From the NCBI RefSeq assembly GCF_026342355.1, contig NZ_JAPEMV010000005.1, positions 434,001 through 498,000 of the forward strand: a stretch of 64,000 nt of DNA, read 5' to 3'. The translations under genes were made by a program, and so were the position numbers. The DNA is from Streptomyces sp. NBC_00249. Its GTDB lineage: Bacteria > Actinomycetota > Actinomycetes > Streptomycetales > Streptomycetaceae. Position 1 is the first letter of the stretch; the number at the start of each line of letters is the position of its first letter. Of the stretch, positions 15,452-25,244 are shown piece after piece. The notes below the pieces were generated by a model, which was not told the origin of the DNA, made no database searches, and saw only the letters and a list, made by a program, of their open reading frames with translations.

Positions 15452-17212
15452 ATGTCGGTTTCCGTAACCCTTCCGGCGCTCGGTGAGAGCGTCACCGAGG
15501 GCACCGTCACCCGTTGGCTGAAGGCCGAGGGCGAGCGCGTCGAGGCTGACGAGCCGCTGCTCGAGGTCTCGACCGACAAGGTCGACACCGAGATCCCCTC
15601 CCCCGTCTCCGGCATCCTGGCCTCCATCAAGGTCGCCGAGGACGAGACCGTCGAGGTCGGCGCCGAGCTGGCCGTCATCGACGACGGCTCCGGCGCCCCG
15701 GTCCCGGCCGCGGCTCCGGCCGCCGTCGAGACCCCGGCCGCCGCTCCGGCGCCGGTCGCCGAGGCCCCGGCCGTCCCCGCACCGGCCGAGACCCCTGCCG
15801 CCCCCGCTGCCGCCGCGCCCGCCGCGTCCGGCACCGATGTCGTGCTCCCCGCCCTGGGCGAGTCCGTCACCGAGGGCACCGTCACCCGCTGGCTGAAGGC
15901 CGTCGGCGAGTCGGTCGAGGCCGACGAGCCGCTGCTGGAGGTCTCGACCGACAAGGTCGACACCGAGATCCCCGCCCCGGTCTCCGGCACCCTGCTGGAA
16001 ATCGTGGTCGGCGAGGACGAGACCGCCGAGGTCGGCGCCCGTCTGGCCGTCATCGGTGTCGCGGGCGCTGCTCCGGCCGCGGCTCCCGCCGCCGCTGCCC
16101 CGGCCCCGGTCGCGGCTCCCGCCGCCGCTGCCCCGGCTCCGGTCGTGGCCGCCCCGGCTCCGGTCGCCCCGGCTCCGGTCGCCCCGGCTCCGGTCGCCGC
16201 CCCGGCTCCCGTGGCCGCTCCGGCCCCGGTCGCCGCTCCGGCTGCGGTCGCCCCTGCCGCCCCCGCCGCTCCGGTCTCCGCCGGTGACGAGGGCGCGTAC
16301 GTGACCCCGCTGGTGCGCAAGCTCGCCTCGGAGTCCGGCGTCAACCTGTCCACGGTCTCGGGCACCGGTGTCGGTGGCCGTATCCGCAAGCAGGACGTCC
16401 TGGCCGCCGCCGAGGCCGCCAAGGCCGCCGCTGCCGCCCCGGCTCCGGCCGCCGCTCCCGCCGCGAAGGCTCCGGCCGCCGCGGTCTCCGAGCTGCGCGG
16501 TCAGACCGTCAAGATGACCCGCATGCGCAAGGTCATCGGCGACAACATGATGAAGGCCCTGCACTCGCAGGCGCAGCTCAGCTCCGTGGTCGAGGTGGAC
16601 ATCACCAAGATCATGAAGCTGCGCGAGAAGGCCAAGGCCGGCTTCCTCGCCCGCGAGGGCGTCAAGCTGTCCCCGATGCCGTTCTTCGTCAAGGCCGCTG
16701 CCCAGGCGCTGAAGGCCCACGCGGTCGTCAACGCCCGGATCAACGACGACGAGGGCACCATCACCTACTTCGACTCGGAGAACATCGGCATCGCCGTGGA
16801 CTCCGAGAAGGGCCTGATGACCCCGGTCATCAAGGGTGCCGGTGACCTCAACCTGGCGGGCATCTCCAAGGCGACCGCCGACCTGGCCGCCAAGGTCCGC
16901 GGCAACAAGATCACGCCGGACGAGCTGTCGGGCGCGACCTTCACCATCAGCAACACCGGCTCGCGCGGTGCGCTGTTCGACACCGTCATCGTGCCCCCGA
17001 ACCAGGTCGCCATCCTGGGCATCGGTGCCACGGTCAAGCGCCCGGTGGTCATCGAGACCGCCGAGGGCACGAACATCGGCATCCGGGACATGACGTACCT
17101 GACCCTGTCCTACGACCACCGTCTGGTGGACGGCGCGGACGCGGCCCGGTACCTCTCGGCCGTCAAGGCCATCCTCGAGGCCGGCGAGTTCGAGGTCGAG
17201 CTCGGTCTCTGA
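15452..17212 (+). CDS. sucB: Dihydrolipoamide acyltransferase E2 with two lipoyl domains
   Basis: A 586-residue E2 protein. Two near-identical lipoyl domains (about residues 1-78 and 128-205) each carry the lipoylated lysine in STDKVDTE. They are joined by long Ala/Pro/Val linkers. A peripheral-subunit binding domain follows (about 285-322, [13 protein letters not shown]). The catalytic domain (about 345-586) ends with the [15 protein letters not shown] signature. In actinobacteria this protein serves as the shared E2 of pyruvate and 2-oxoglutarate dehydrogenase complexes, so the sucB name follows convention. AGGAG lies 9 bases before the ATG. The DNA of the linker near 16060-16290 is itself repetitive. 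Confidence 0.95.
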   Translation: MSVSVTLPALGESVTEGTVTRWLKAEGERVEADEPLLEVSTDKVDTEIPSPVSGILASIKVAEDETVEVGAELAVIDDGSGAPVPAAAPAAVETPAAAPAPVAEAPAVPAPAETPAAPAAAAPAASGTDVVLPALGESVTEGTVTRWLKAVGESVEADEPLLEVSTDKVDTEIPAPVSGTLLEIVVGEDETAEVGARLAVIGVAGAAPAAAPAAAAPAPVAAPAAAAPAPVVAAPAPVAPAPVAPAPVAAPAPVAAPAPVAAPAAVAPAAPAAPVSAGDEGAYVTPLVRKLASESGVNLSTVSGTGVGGRIRKQDVLAAAEAAKAAAAAPAPAAAPAAKAPAAAVSELRGQTVKMTRMRKVIGDNMMKALHSQAQLSSVVEVDITKIMKLREKAKAGFLAREGVKLSPMPFFVKAAAQALKAHAVVNARINDDEGTITYFDSENIGIAVDSEKGLMTPVIKGAGDLNLAGISKATADLAAKVRGNKITPDELSGATFTISNTGSRGALFDTVIVPPNQVAILGIGATVKRPVVIETAEGTNIGIRDMTYLTLSYDHRLVDGADAARYLSAVKAILEAGEFEVELGL

Positions 17213-17280
17213 GACCGAGAGGGTCTGAACGAGGTTGAGCTGAGCCTGTAAGGCCCCGCGCACAGCCCCGGCTGTCGCTT

Positions 17281-17320
17281 ACGGCGCCCCCGCCCGGATT
17301 CGTCCGGGCGGGGGCGCCGT
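17281..17320. terminator. Hairpin terminator after sucB
   Basis: An 18-bp stem (ACGGCGCCCCCGCCCGGA and its complement) around loop TTCG, followed by TCTTTGT. It separates the lpdA-sucB unit from the GntR gene. Confidence 0.85.
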
Positions 17321-17436
17321 CTTTGTAACGAGCCTCACCCGCAGTCCCTGACCGGGAACGCAACGCAGCAGGCCACGGCGGCCGTATTGTCTACGCATCA
17401 GGCCCCGTGTGCCCCCACCCAGGAGTTGAAGCGCCG

Positions 17437-18063
17437 ATGATCACCCCACCCGTCGTGCACTCGCTGCGCGAGCAGATCCGCGAGCACATCGTGGAGGGGA
17501 TCGTCAGCGGCCGCTGGAAGCCCGGCGAGCGGATCGTCGAGCGGCGGATCGCGGTGGAGCTGGAGGTCAGCCAGACGCCCGTACGGGAGGCCCTGCGCGA
17601 GCTGGAGACGCTGCGGCTGATCGAGTCGGCCCCGAACAAGGGGGTCCGCGTACGGAACCTCTCCGCGGCCGACCTGGAGGAGATCTACCCGGTCCGGGCC
17701 GGCCTGGAGCAGATCGCGGCGGAGCTGGCCGCGCCCCGGCTGGCGGCCGACTGCACGGCCCTGGAGCCGCACGTGGCGGCCCTGTGGGAGGCCGACCGCA
17801 CCGAGGACGGCACGGCGCAGGTGCGGCACACGGTGGGCTTCCACCGGGAGATGGTCCGGGCGGCCGGAAACAGCGTGCTCCTGCACACCTGGGAGAGCCT
17901 GGGCATCGAGGTGTTCACGGCCCTGTCCATCCGGTGGCTGGGAACCGTCCAGAAGTCCTACGCGGAGGAACACGAAGCCCTCGTCGCGGCCTTCCGTGCC
18001 CAGGATCCGGACATCGGGCTGCTCGTGAAGCGGCACGTCCTGGGCTGCGCCCCGCGCGCCTGA
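17437..18063 (+). CDS. GntR-family (FadR/FCD type) regulator
   Basis: 208 residues. An N-terminal winged helix (about 8-75) has the GntR pattern SLREQIREHIVEGI ... TPVREALRELETLRLIE. A C-terminal helical FCD effector domain shows metal-ligand His residues (TVGFHREMVRAAGN). The ATG at 17437 is preceded by AGGAG at about 12 bases; an upstream in-frame ATG at 17407 has no ribosome site. FCD regulators bind organic acids. Lying between sucB and aceE, it could control one or both dehydrogenase units, which is inference from position. The first strong palindrome downstream is at 18279, in front of aceE. Confidence 0.9.
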   Translation: MITPPVVHSLREQIREHIVEGIVSGRWKPGERIVERRIAVELEVSQTPVREALRELETLRLIESAPNKGVRVRNLSAADLEEIYPVRAGLEQIAAELAAPRLAADCTALEPHVAALWEADRTEDGTAQVRHTVGFHREMVRAAGNSVLLHTWESLGIEVFTALSIRWLGTVQKSYAEEHEALVAAFRAQDPDIGLLVKRHVLGCAPRA

Positions 18064-18078
18064 TTTCCCCTTGACCCA

Positions 18079-18105
18079 TCCGGCCCGCCCTGGTGGCGGG
18101 CCGGA
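18079..18105. terminator. Hairpin terminator after the GntR gene
   Basis: TCCGGCCCGCC pairs with GGCGGGCCGGA around loop CTGGT, 15 bp after the stop codon. Confidence 0.75.
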
Positions 18106-18278
18106 CGCATTACCCGGTGAAACACCGTCTGACCTGCGGTTTTGAGCGGCTCTCCAGGGGGCCGCTACCGCTGCGGCCTGTACTGATCACACCGGCGGAA
18201 CCACCGGCACCGCGTGCCTGACTTCATGGCACCGGGTGCCGACTTTCGTCGTAGTGACATTTATTCGTCACTTTTATT

Positions 18279-18295
18279 TGATCGATCATCGATCA
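18279..18295. promoter_or_regulatory. 17-bp perfect palindrome upstream of aceE
   Basis: TGATCGATCATCGATCA is an exact palindrome around one central base. It lies in an unusually AT-rich stretch (18255-18305), 108 bp before the aceE start. A regulator-binding site at or near the promoter is likely; the nearby FCD-type GntR protein is a candidate. The site is seen; the ligand protein is inferred. Confidence 0.5.
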
Positions 18296-18402
18296 GCGCT
18301 TTACAGTCAACGCGGACCCCACCCGGGTCCATCGACCCTGTCCTGCCCGTCAGGGTTTTCTTCACCACCACCTCTCCTTTGTCCGGAAGGCGGCGCACAC
18401 CG

Positions 18403-21087
18403 ATGTCCGACCCCGTAGGAAAGCTTCCGAGCGAGCTCGACCAGCTCCCGGACCGCGACACGGAGGAGACCGCCGAATGGGCGGCCTCCCTCGATGCCGT
18501 CGCAAAGGCCGCCGGTACGCGCCGCGCCGAGTACTTGCTCCGCCGTACCCTCCAGCACGCCGAAGCCGCGGGCCTCGCCCTGCCCAAGCTGCTGGAAACG
18601 GACTACGTCAACACCATCCCCACCTCCGCGGAGCCCGAGTTCCCGGGTGACGAGGCGATGGAAGCCAGGATCACGGCCTGGAACCGCTGGAACGCGGCCG
18701 CCATGGTCACCCGCGGCTCCAAGTACGGCGTCGGCGGCCACATCGCCACCTTCGCCTCCGCCGCGTGGCTGTACGAGACCGGCTTCCAGCACTTCTTCCG
18801 CGGGAAGGAGGCCGACGGATCGGGCGACCAGCTCTACATCCAGGGCCACGCCTCCCCCGGCATCTACGCCCGCGCCTTCCTCGACGGGCGCATCTCCGAG
18901 CAGCAGCTCGACAACTTCCGCCAGGAGTCCGGCGGCAACGGCCTGCCGTCCTACCCGCACCCGCGGCGCCTGCCGTGGCTGTGGGAGTTCCCGACGGTCT
19001 CCATGGGCCTCGGCCCGCTGTCTGCGATCTACCAGGCGCGCTTCAACCGCTACCTGCACAACCGCAGCATCAAGGACACCGCCAACTCGCACGTCTGGGC
19101 CTTCCTGGGCGACGGCGAGATGGACGAGCCCGAGTCGACCGCCGCCCTGGCCCTGGCCTCCCGCGAGCAGCTCGACAACCTGACCTTCGTCATCAACTGC
19201 AACCTGCAGCGCCTCGACGGTCCGGTCCGCGCGAACTTCCGCGTCGTCCAGGAACTGGAAGCCCAGTTCCGCGGCGCCGGCTGGAACGTCATCAAGTCGC
19301 TGTGGGGCTCCGCCTGGGACGAGCTGTTCCAGCTCGACACCACGGGCGCCCTGGTACGCCGCCTGCGCGAGGTACCCGACGCGCAGTTCCAGACGTACGC
19401 GACCCGCGACGTGGCCTACATCCGCAACCACTTCTTCGGCGCGAACCCCGAGCTGGTCCAGCTCGCCGGTGTGCTGTCCGACGCGAAGATCGCGGAGTGC
19501 TTCCACAGCTCCCGCGGCGGCCACGAGCCCCGCAAGGTCTACGCCGCGTACAAGGCCGCCCTGGAGCACAAGGGCGCGCCGACGGTCATCCTCGCGCAGA
19601 CCGTCAAGGGCTACACGCTGGGTGCCGGGTTCGAGTCGAAGAACGCGAACCACCAGATGAAGAAGCTGACGATCGACGAGTTCAAGGACATGCGTGACCT
19701 CCTTGGCCTCCCGATCCCGGACAGCGCCTTCGCCGACGGCGTGGTCCCCTACGGCCACCCGGGCGCGAACAGCCCCGAGGTCCAGTACCTGAACGAGCGC
19801 CGCGCGGCGCTCGGCGGGCCCGCCCCGGCCCGCAAGGTCAAGCAGGTCGCCCTGCCCGCCCCCGCGGACCGTTCCTTCGCCCCGCTGCTCAAGGGTTCCG
19901 GCAAGCAGGAGATGGCCACCACCATGGCCTTCGTCCGGCTCGTCAAGGACCTGATGCGGGACAAGGAGACCGGCAAGCGCTGGGTGCCGATCGTCCCCGA
20001 CGAGGCCCGTACCTTCGGTATGGAGTCCCTCTTCCCGTCGGCCGGCATCTACTCGCCGCTGGGCCAGACGTACGAGCCGGTCGACCGCGACCAGCTCATG
20101 TACTACAAGGAAGCCAAGGACGGCCAGATCCTCAACGAGGGGATCACCGAGGCCGGCGCCATGGCCGACTTCATCGCCGCCTGCACGTCGTACGCGACGC
20201 ACGGCGAGCCGATGATCCCGTTCTACATCTTCTACTCGATGTTCGGCTGGCAGCGCACCGCCGACCAGATGTGGCAGCTCGCCGACCAGCTCGGCAAGGG
20301 CTTCATCGTCGGCGCCACCGCGGGCCGCACCACGCTGACCGGTGAGGGCCTCCAGCACGCGGACGGCCACTCGCACCTGATCGCGTCCACGAACCCGGCG
20401 TCGCTCAACTACGACCCGGCCTTCGCGTACGAGATCGCGGTGATCGTCAAGGACGGTCTGCGCCGGATGTACGGCGAGAAGCCGGAAGACGTCTTCTACT
20501 ACCTGACGGTCTACAACGAGCCGAAGGTCCAGCCCGCCATTCCGGAGGGTGTCGAAGAGGGCATCATCAAGGGTCTGTACCGCTTCAACACGGCGGCCGA
20601 CCTGGCGGAGGCGGCCCCGGCCGCCGACGCGCCGAAGATCCAGCTGATGGCCTCGGGTACGGCGATCCACTGGGTCCTGGAGGCGCAGAAGCTGCTCGCC
20701 GCCGAGTGGAACGTCTCGGCCGACGTCTGGTCCGCGACCTCGTGGGGCGAGCTGCGCCGCGACGCGCTGGAGTGCGACGAGGCGCTGCTGCGCGGCGAGG
20801 TCCGCACCCCGTACGTCACCCGCGCGCTGGAAGGCGCCCAGGGCCCGGTGCTCGCCGTGTCCGACTGGATGCGTCAGGTCCCGGACCAGATCAGCCAGTG
20901 GGTCGAGCAGGACTACACCTCGCTCGGTACGGACGGCTTCGGTCTGTCCGACACCCGCGAGGGCGCCCGCCGCCACTTCGGTGTCGACGCCCAGTCGATC
21001 GTGGTGGCCTCGCTGGCCCAGCTCGCCCGCCGCGGCGAGGTCCCGGCGTCCTCCGTCAAGGAGGCCCGGGAGCGCTACGGCCTCTGA
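18403..21087 (+). CDS. aceE: Pyruvate dehydrogenase E1, homodimeric type
   Basis: An 894-residue thiamine-diphosphate enzyme that decarboxylates pyruvate and acetylates the lipoyl groups of E2. The TPP-binding motif starts at [10 protein letters not shown]. Conserved E1 blocks include [32 protein letters not shown] and the C-terminal transketolase-like part. I chose the ATG at 18403 ([12 protein letters not shown]) after GGAAGG; the upstream frame is probably untranslated. E1 is separated from E2 and E3 by the GntR gene, so expression can be tuned independently. The leader (18106-18402) is AT-rich and carries a palindrome. Confidence 0.96.
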   Translation: MSDPVGKLPSELDQLPDRDTEETAEWAASLDAVAKAAGTRRAEYLLRRTLQHAEAAGLALPKLLETDYVNTIPTSAEPEFPGDEAMEARITAWNRWNAAAMVTRGSKYGVGGHIATFASAAWLYETGFQHFFRGKEADGSGDQLYIQGHASPGIYARAFLDGRISEQQLDNFRQESGGNGLPSYPHPRRLPWLWEFPTVSMGLGPLSAIYQARFNRYLHNRSIKDTANSHVWAFLGDGEMDEPESTAALALASREQLDNLTFVINCNLQRLDGPVRANFRVVQELEAQFRGAGWNVIKSLWGSAWDELFQLDTTGALVRRLREVPDAQFQTYATRDVAYIRNHFFGANPELVQLAGVLSDAKIAECFHSSRGGHEPRKVYAAYKAALEHKGAPTVILAQTVKGYTLGAGFESKNANHQMKKLTIDEFKDMRDLLGLPIPDSAFADGVVPYGHPGANSPEVQYLNERRAALGGPAPARKVKQVALPAPADRSFAPLLKGSGKQEMATTMAFVRLVKDLMRDKETGKRWVPIVPDEARTFGMESLFPSAGIYSPLGQTYEPVDRDQLMYYKEAKDGQILNEGITEAGAMADFIAACTSYATHGEPMIPFYIFYSMFGWQRTADQMWQLADQLGKGFIVGATAGRTTLTGEGLQHADGHSHLIASTNPASLNYDPAFAYEIAVIVKDGLRRMYGEKPEDVFYYLTVYNEPKVQPAIPEGVEEGIIKGLYRFNTAADLAEAAPAADAPKIQLMASGTAIHWVLEAQKLLAAEWNVSADVWSATSWGELRRDALECDEALLRGEVRTPYVTRALEGAQGPVLAVSDWMRQVPDQISQWVEQDYTSLGTDGFGLSDTREGARRHFGVDAQSIVVASLAQLARRGEVPASSVKEARERYGL

Positions 21088-21102
21088 GCCCCGCGTACCC
21101 GT

Positions 21103-21154
21103 CCGTGAGGCGGCCCGGCCCACCCCTTCAGGGGGCGGGCGGGCCGCCTCACGG
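21103..21154. terminator. Bidirectional hairpin between aceE and the kinase gene
   Basis: CCGTGAGGCGGCCC pairs with GGGCCGCCTCACGG, with further pairing inside (CACCCC / GGGG around TTCA). It overlaps the stop codon of the convergent kinase gene. Confidence 0.75.
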
Positions 21155-22603
21155 CGTTCTGGGGGACCGCACCTGGCTCCCCTGGGCCTCGACCGCCGCG
21201 ACCGCCACTCCGGTCAGCTTCGCCAGCATCTCGCGGACGTTGGTCAGCTGGGCGTTGATCGAGTCGCGGCGGTTGGTGAGCGCCGCCAGCTCGCGCTCGG
21301 ACTCTCTGCGGATCCGGTCCGCGTCGGCGCCGGCGCCGGCCACGATGTCCTCGGCCTGACCCTGCGCGGTCTCCAACGTCTGACGGGCCCGGCGGTCCGC
21401 ATCCGTGCGGAGATTCTCGGCCTCGAGGCGCAGCTGCTCGGCACGGTACTCGATCTCCTCGAGGCGCTTCACGGCCTTCTGCTGACGCGAGGCCAGGTCG
21501 CGCTCGGACTGCTCGCGCCGCCTGGCCAGGCCGGTCTCGAACTCCATGGCGGCCTGGGCGGCCTTGGCGCGGGTCTCCTCGAAGAGGGCATCGGCCTCCT
21601 CGCGCTTGGACGCCGCGTCCCGCTGTGCGGCCGCGCGGACGGTCATCGCGTCGCGCGTGGCCGTCTCGCGCAGCTCCGCGATCTCCCTCTCGGCCTCGGC
21701 CCGCATCCGGGCCACTTCCGTCGCGGCGTCCGCGCCGCCCCGTACGCTCGCGGGCGGCCGGTACGCGGCCAGGTGGCGGTTCAGTTCCCGTACGACGGTG
21801 GCCGCGTCGGGCGGGCGGTATGCCGGGTCCTTGGCCAGGAGGCTCATGACCAGGTCGGCGAGGCCGGCGGGGGCGCTGCCCGGGGGGAGGGGGCGGGGCG
21901 GCTCGTGCACGTGCTGGTAGAGCAGCGCCACCGGCGTGGGGCTCGCGAAGGGCGGGTGGCCGGTGAGGCCCTCGTAGATCAGACAGCCCAGGCTGTAGAG
22001 GTCCGCGCGGTGGTCGATGCCGGAGTCGCCCCGGCACTGTTCGGGGGACATGTACGCGTAGGTGCCCATGGCGGTCCCGGTGACGGTGAGGTCCGCGACG
22101 CGCAGGGTCTCCCCGAGGATCTTCGCGAGGCCGAAGTCCAGGACCTTGATCACGCCGGCATCGGTGAGCATCACGTTCTGCGGCTTGACGTCCCGGTGGA
22201 TGATGCCGCGCTCGTGCGCCGCGGACAAGGCGGTCGCGATCTGGCCGGCCCAGTTCGCCACGTCGTACCAGGGAACTCGACCGGGGCCGCAGAAGATCTG
22301 CGCGAGCGTGCTGCCGTCGAGGCGTTCCATCACCAGGTAGAGCAGCCTGCGCCGCCCCAGCACGGCCTCGCCGCAGTCGTGGACGGTCACCGTGTGCCGG
22401 TGGGGGAGGTTGGCCGCCGAGCGCACCTCGTGGGTGAACCGCTGTTCGACCTGCGCCGCGTCCATTCCCGGCTCGCTCTCGACGAGCTTGGCGGCGACCG
22501 GCCGCATCATCCGTACGTCCAGGGCGCTCCAGACCTCGCCCATGCCGCCCCCGCCCAGCCGCTCCTCCAGCCGGTACCGGCCTTCGAGCAATTCGCCCCG
22601 CAT
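21149..22603 (-). CDS. Soluble Ser/Thr protein kinase with coiled-coil tail
   Basis: 484 residues. The N-terminal Hanks-type kinase domain (about 8-275) has the Gly-rich loop [10 protein letters not shown], Lys39 (AAKL), the catalytic loop [14 protein letters not shown] and the [10 protein letters not shown] activation segment, so it should be active. There is no membrane helix and no PASTA domain. Instead residues about 290-470 form a long heptad-rich coiled coil ([16 protein letters not shown] and onward), like actinobacterial DivIVA/Scy-type scaffolds. The start at 22603 ([12 protein letters not shown]) is the first that gives a clean kinase N-terminus. It is convergent with aceE and divergent from the DUF4240 gene. 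Confidence 0.9.
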   Translation of the reverse strand: MRGELLEGRYRLEERLGGGGMGEVWSALDVRMMRPVAAKLVESEPGMDAAQVEQRFTHEVRSAANLPHRHTVTVHDCGEAVLGRRRLLYLVMERLDGSTLAQIFCGPGRVPWYDVANWAGQIATALSAAHERGIIHRDVKPQNVMLTDAGVIKVLDFGLAKILGETLRVADLTVTGTAMGTYAYMSPEQCRGDSGIDHRADLYSLGCLIYEGLTGHPPFASPTPVALLYQHVHEPPRPLPPGSAPAGLADLVMSLLAKDPAYRPPDAATVVRELNRHLAAYRPPASVRGGADAATEVARMRAEAEREIAELRETATRDAMTVRAAAQRDAASKREEADALFEETRAKAAQAAMEFETGLARRREQSERDLASRQQKAVKRLEEIEYRAEQLRLEAENLRTDADRRARQTLETAQGQAEDIVAGAGADADRIRRESERELAALTNRRDSINAQLTNVREMLAKLTGVAVAAVEAQGSQVRSPRTP

Positions 22604-22726
22604 CAGCACCCCTCCCCCGCTGCCGTGCCGTGGGTCCGAGTATGCGGCCAGGCGGGGGTCCGACACCGGCCTTTGGCCGTATGCGCGGTGGCGGCGCGGG
22701 GGTGGACCCGTGATGCTGGAGCGGTG

Positions 22727-23245
22727 ATGGACGAGACGGAGTTCTGGGAGATCGTCGACCGTACCCGCGAGGCCGCCGAGGGCGACCCCGAGGAGCACGC
22801 GGAGCTGCTGGTGGAACGGCTGGCACAGCTCGATCCCGACTCCGTGCTGGACTTCGCGCGGCACTTCGAGTCGCGCTACAACCGGGCGTACACCTGGGAC
22901 CTGTGGGGCGCGGCGTGGGTGCTCCTGGACGGGGCGAGCGACGACGCCTTCGACTACTTCCGGTGCTGGCTGATCGGGCAGGGCCGGGAGGTCTTCGAGG
23001 GCGGGGTGCACGACCCGGACCAGCTGGCGGAGCTGCTCGGGGAGTTCGACGAGGAGATCGACGGGGACGGCGAGGAGCTGGGGTACGCGGCCGACGAGGC
23101 GTACGAGCAGTTGACGGGCGCGGTGGCGCCGGAGCTGGGGGTCCCGCTCCAGGCGGCGGAGCCGGAGGGCGCTGCGCTGGACTTCGAGGACGAAGCCGTG
23201 CTGGCGGAGCGCTTCCCCCGGCTGTGGGACCGCTTCAGGGGCTGA
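22727..23245 (+). CDS. DUF4240-like acidic protein
   Basis: 172 residues, strongly acidic. The N-terminal ~125 residues match the DUF4240 pattern: MDETEFWEIVDRTR, an FARHFESRYNRAYTWDLWGAAW block, and FRCWLIGQGREVFE. Function of the family is unknown. The C-terminal ~45 residues are rich in Ala/Glu and end RFPRLWDRFRG. The ATG at 22727 follows a GGAG. It is divergent from the kinase gene (123-bp gap), which invites the idea that it is a kinase partner or substrate, but nothing in the sequence proves that. Confidence 0.8.
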   Translation: MDETEFWEIVDRTREAAEGDPEEHAELLVERLAQLDPDSVLDFARHFESRYNRAYTWDLWGAAWVLLDGASDDAFDYFRCWLIGQGREVFEGGVHDPDQLAELLGEFDEEIDGDGEELGYAADEAYEQLTGAVAPELGVPLQAAEPEGAALDFEDEAVLAERFPRLWDRFRG

Positions 23246-23254
23246 CGCCGGGGC

Positions 23255-24025
23255 TCAGTAGTGGGTGCCGCCGTCGATGCGGATCTCGGTACCGGTGATG
23301 AAGGCGCCGTCCTCGGAGCCGAGCATGGCGACGACGCCGGCCACGGTCTGGGGGCCGGCGAAGCCCTGACCGAGGGCCGGGGCGAGCTTGGCGAACAGGC
23401 TCCAGTCGGTGTCCTCGGGCAGGCCGGGGCCGTTGCCGGTGGTCATGCCGCTCTCGATGGAGCCGGGGGCCACGGAGACGAAGCGCAGGCCCTGCTTGCT
23501 GTACTCGGCGGCCAGGGCGTGGGTCATGGACTGGATGCCGCCCTTGCTGGCCGCGTAGGCGGTCATGTAGGGGTGGGCGAAGGTCGCCGAGGTGGAGCTG
23601 AAGTTCACGACGACCGGCTGGTCGCCGGCGAGCAGCGCCGGGAGGGACTCGCGGATCATCAGGAAGGTGCCGGTCAGGTTGACCGCGATGACCTTGTTCC
23701 AGAAGTCCAGGGTGGTCTGGTGGGTGTGCGCGGAGCGCAGGATGCCCGCCGCGTTGACCAGGACGTCCATGCCGGTGAGGGCGTCGACGGCGGCGGCGAC
23801 GCCTGCCTTGACGGCGGCTTCGTCGGATATGTCCAGGACGGCGGTGGTCAGCCGGTCCGCGTGGCCGGCGGCGGCCGCCTGCCCGGCGGTGGCCTTGAGG
23901 CCTTCCTCGTTGACGTCGACGGCGTGGACGCGGCCGCCCTCGGACAGGATGCGGTGGACGGAGGCCTGGCCGATGCCGGACCCGCCACCGGTGATGAGGA
24001 CGCGACGTCCTTCGTAACGGTTCAT
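23255..24025 (-). CDS. Short-chain dehydrogenase/reductase
   Basis: 256 residues, classical SDR: cofactor loop TGGGSGIG near the N-terminus, an acidic residue in HAVDVNEEG (favouring NAD over NADP), NAAG, and the catalytic Ser with Tyr-x3-Lys in FSSTSATFAHPYMTAYAASKGG (given here only to locate it). It ends with GTEIRIDGG. The substrate is unknown. Divergent from the TetR gene with an 86-bp gap, which makes control by that regulator likely. Confidence 0.9.
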   Translation of the reverse strand: MNRYEGRRVLITGGGSGIGQASVHRILSEGGRVHAVDVNEEGLKATAGQAAAAGHADRLTTAVLDISDEAAVKAGVAAAVDALTGMDVLVNAAGILRSAHTHQTTLDFWNKVIAVNLTGTFLMIRESLPALLAGDQPVVVNFSSTSATFAHPYMTAYAASKGGIQSMTHALAAEYSKQGLRFVSVAPGSIESGMTTGNGPGLPEDTDWSLFAKLAPALGQGFAGPQTVAGVVAMLGSEDGAFITGTEIRIDGGTHY

Positions 24026-24111
24026 GGGGCGAGCGTACGGGCTAGATGGCACGTTTTGCCAGTCTGTCACTCGATGCAATCGCCGGACATGCCGGACGGT
24101 ACGCTTCACCG

Positions 24112-24765
24112 GTGAGATCTCCCCGCCCGTACTCCCCCCAGGCCGGCCCCGGAGCACAGTCGCTGACCGAGCGCCGCAAGGCCGCCACCCAGCTGGACAT
24201 CGCCCGCGCGGCCTGCGAGCTCTTCGCCGAGCACGGTCCCGACGGCACCACCGCCGAGGACATCGCCCACCGCGCCGGCGTGGCACTGCGCACGTTCTAC
24301 CGCTACTTCCGCAACAAGCAGGAGGCCGTGGCCCCGCTGCTGGCGGGCGGCGGCGACGCCTGGCGCGCCCTGCTCGCCGAGGAGGACCCCGGCACCCCCC
24401 TCGCCGCGGCCCTGGAGCGGGCGGTGACCCGGTCGCTGAGCGATTCGCAGGCGGTGGAGGAGGGACTGAAGGTCACCCGGGGGCTGCTGCGCGCGGCCAC
24501 GGGCGACGAGGCGCTGCGGGCCGTCTGGTACCGGGTGAACCAGGAGTCGGAGGAGCGCCTGGTGCCGGTGGTGGCCCGGCTCGCCGGGCCGGACGCCGAT
24601 GTGGTGTCGGTACGCCTGCTGGCCGCGGCCGCCACGGACGCGATCCGGGTCGCGCTGGAGGTCTGGTCGGCCGGCGACGCCCCGGTCTCGGGTCCCGGCT
24701 CCCCCGCCGACCTGGCGGTCCACTGCCTGCGCGAGCTGACCGGCGCGATGCCCCTGCTCCGCTGA
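24112..24765 (+). CDS. TetR-family regulator
   Basis: 217 residues. The N-terminal TetR HTH is clear: AACELFAEHGPDGTTAEDIAHRAGVALRTFYRYF. The GTG at 24112 (VRSPRPYSPQ) is chosen over the upstream ATG at 24046, since the earlier start would place the coding region over the probable shared promoter. The C-terminal ligand domain is Ala/Leu-rich with no recognisable specificity. It is expected to repress the divergent SDR and possibly itself. A direct repeat GCCGGACATGCCGGAC near 24082-24097 could be its operator. Confidence 0.88.
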   Translation: MRSPRPYSPQAGPGAQSLTERRKAATQLDIARAACELFAEHGPDGTTAEDIAHRAGVALRTFYRYFRNKQEAVAPLLAGGGDAWRALLAEEDPGTPLAAALERAVTRSLSDSQAVEEGLKVTRGLLRAATGDEALRAVWYRVNQESEERLVPVVARLAGPDADVVSVRLLAAAATDAIRVALEVWSAGDAPVSGPGSPADLAVHCLRELTGAMPLLR

Positions 24766-24780
24766 GCGGGGCAGGGGCAT
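24748..24780. terminator. Hairpin spanning the TetR stop codon
   Basis: ATGCCCCTGCTCCGC, then the stop TGA as loop, then GCGGGGCAGGGGCAT (one mismatch). The last coding codons form half of the terminator. Confidence 0.7.
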
Positions 24781-24810
24781 CGGAAGAGGGAGGGATTTTC
24801 GGCAGCAGGT

Positions 24811-25086
24811 TCAGCGCCAGCCTCCCCAGTCACCGTCGTGGCGCCAGTTCGCGTTGTCCCAGCGGCCCCAGTCGTGGTCGTTCCAGTCGTGGTCGTTCCA
24901 GTTGCCGTGCCGGTAGCCGTTCCCGCAGTCGTCGTCGTCCCAGTTGTTGTCGTGGTACCGGGAGTGACTCGACCGTGAGTCCCAGCCGCCGTCGTGGGCG
25001 GACGCGCTGGTGAGGGGCAGCAGGCCGAGTGTCAGCCCCGCGGCTCCTGCGACAACAGCACCGATGATCCTACGGCGCATCTTCAT
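24811..25086 (-). CDS. Small secreted Asp/His/Asn/Trp-rich protein
   Basis: 91 residues. A clear Sec signal (MKMRRRIIGAVVAG ... SASA, cut near residue 30) leads to a ~60-residue low-complexity mature part made mostly of Asp, Asn, His, Trp and Gly, with short repeats such as NDHDW twice. GGAGG lies 3 bases upstream of the ATG. No family is recognised beyond similarity in style to actinobacterial small secreted proteins. His/Asp clusters could bind metal ions, which is speculation. It is monocistronic, between the TetR gene and the glnA terminator. Confidence 0.75.
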   Translation of the reverse strand: MKMRRRIIGAVVAGAAGLTLGLLPLTSASAHDGGWDSRSSHSRYHDNNWDDDDCGNGYRHGNWNDHDWNDHDWGRWDNANWRHDGDWGGWR

Positions 25087-25167
25087 GCACCTCCGAACAT
25101 GTCTCGCTTATCGGGCTTTTAGGTCCCTATCCACGGTCACCCGGGTCGGGCGGGCTGTCAAAAGCAG

Positions 25168-25208
25168 AAGGCCCCCCGCCGCTCTCCGGGAGAGCGGCGG
25201 GGGGCCTT
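25168..25208. terminator. glnA terminator hairpin
   Basis: A perfect 19-bp stem (AAGGCCCCCCGCCGCTCTC) around loop CGG. Read on the minus strand it is followed by CTGCTTTTG. It lies 37 bp after the glnA stop codon. Confidence 0.9.
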
Positions 25209-25244
25209 CCATCAGGCACGACGCCTGGTTGAAACAGTCCCGGT

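Noticed and set aside
16060-16290. Repetitive DNA as a separate repeat element
   Set aside because: It codes for the Ala/Pro/Val linker between E2 domains, which is normal for the family.
15434-17263. A 609-codon frame antisense to sucB
   Set aside because: Low-complexity Asp/Arg/Gly/Leu translation of a well-supported E2 gene.
18254-18271. Crp-like site GTGAC-n8-GTCAC before aceE
   Set aside because: Half-site spacing is too long for a Crp site.
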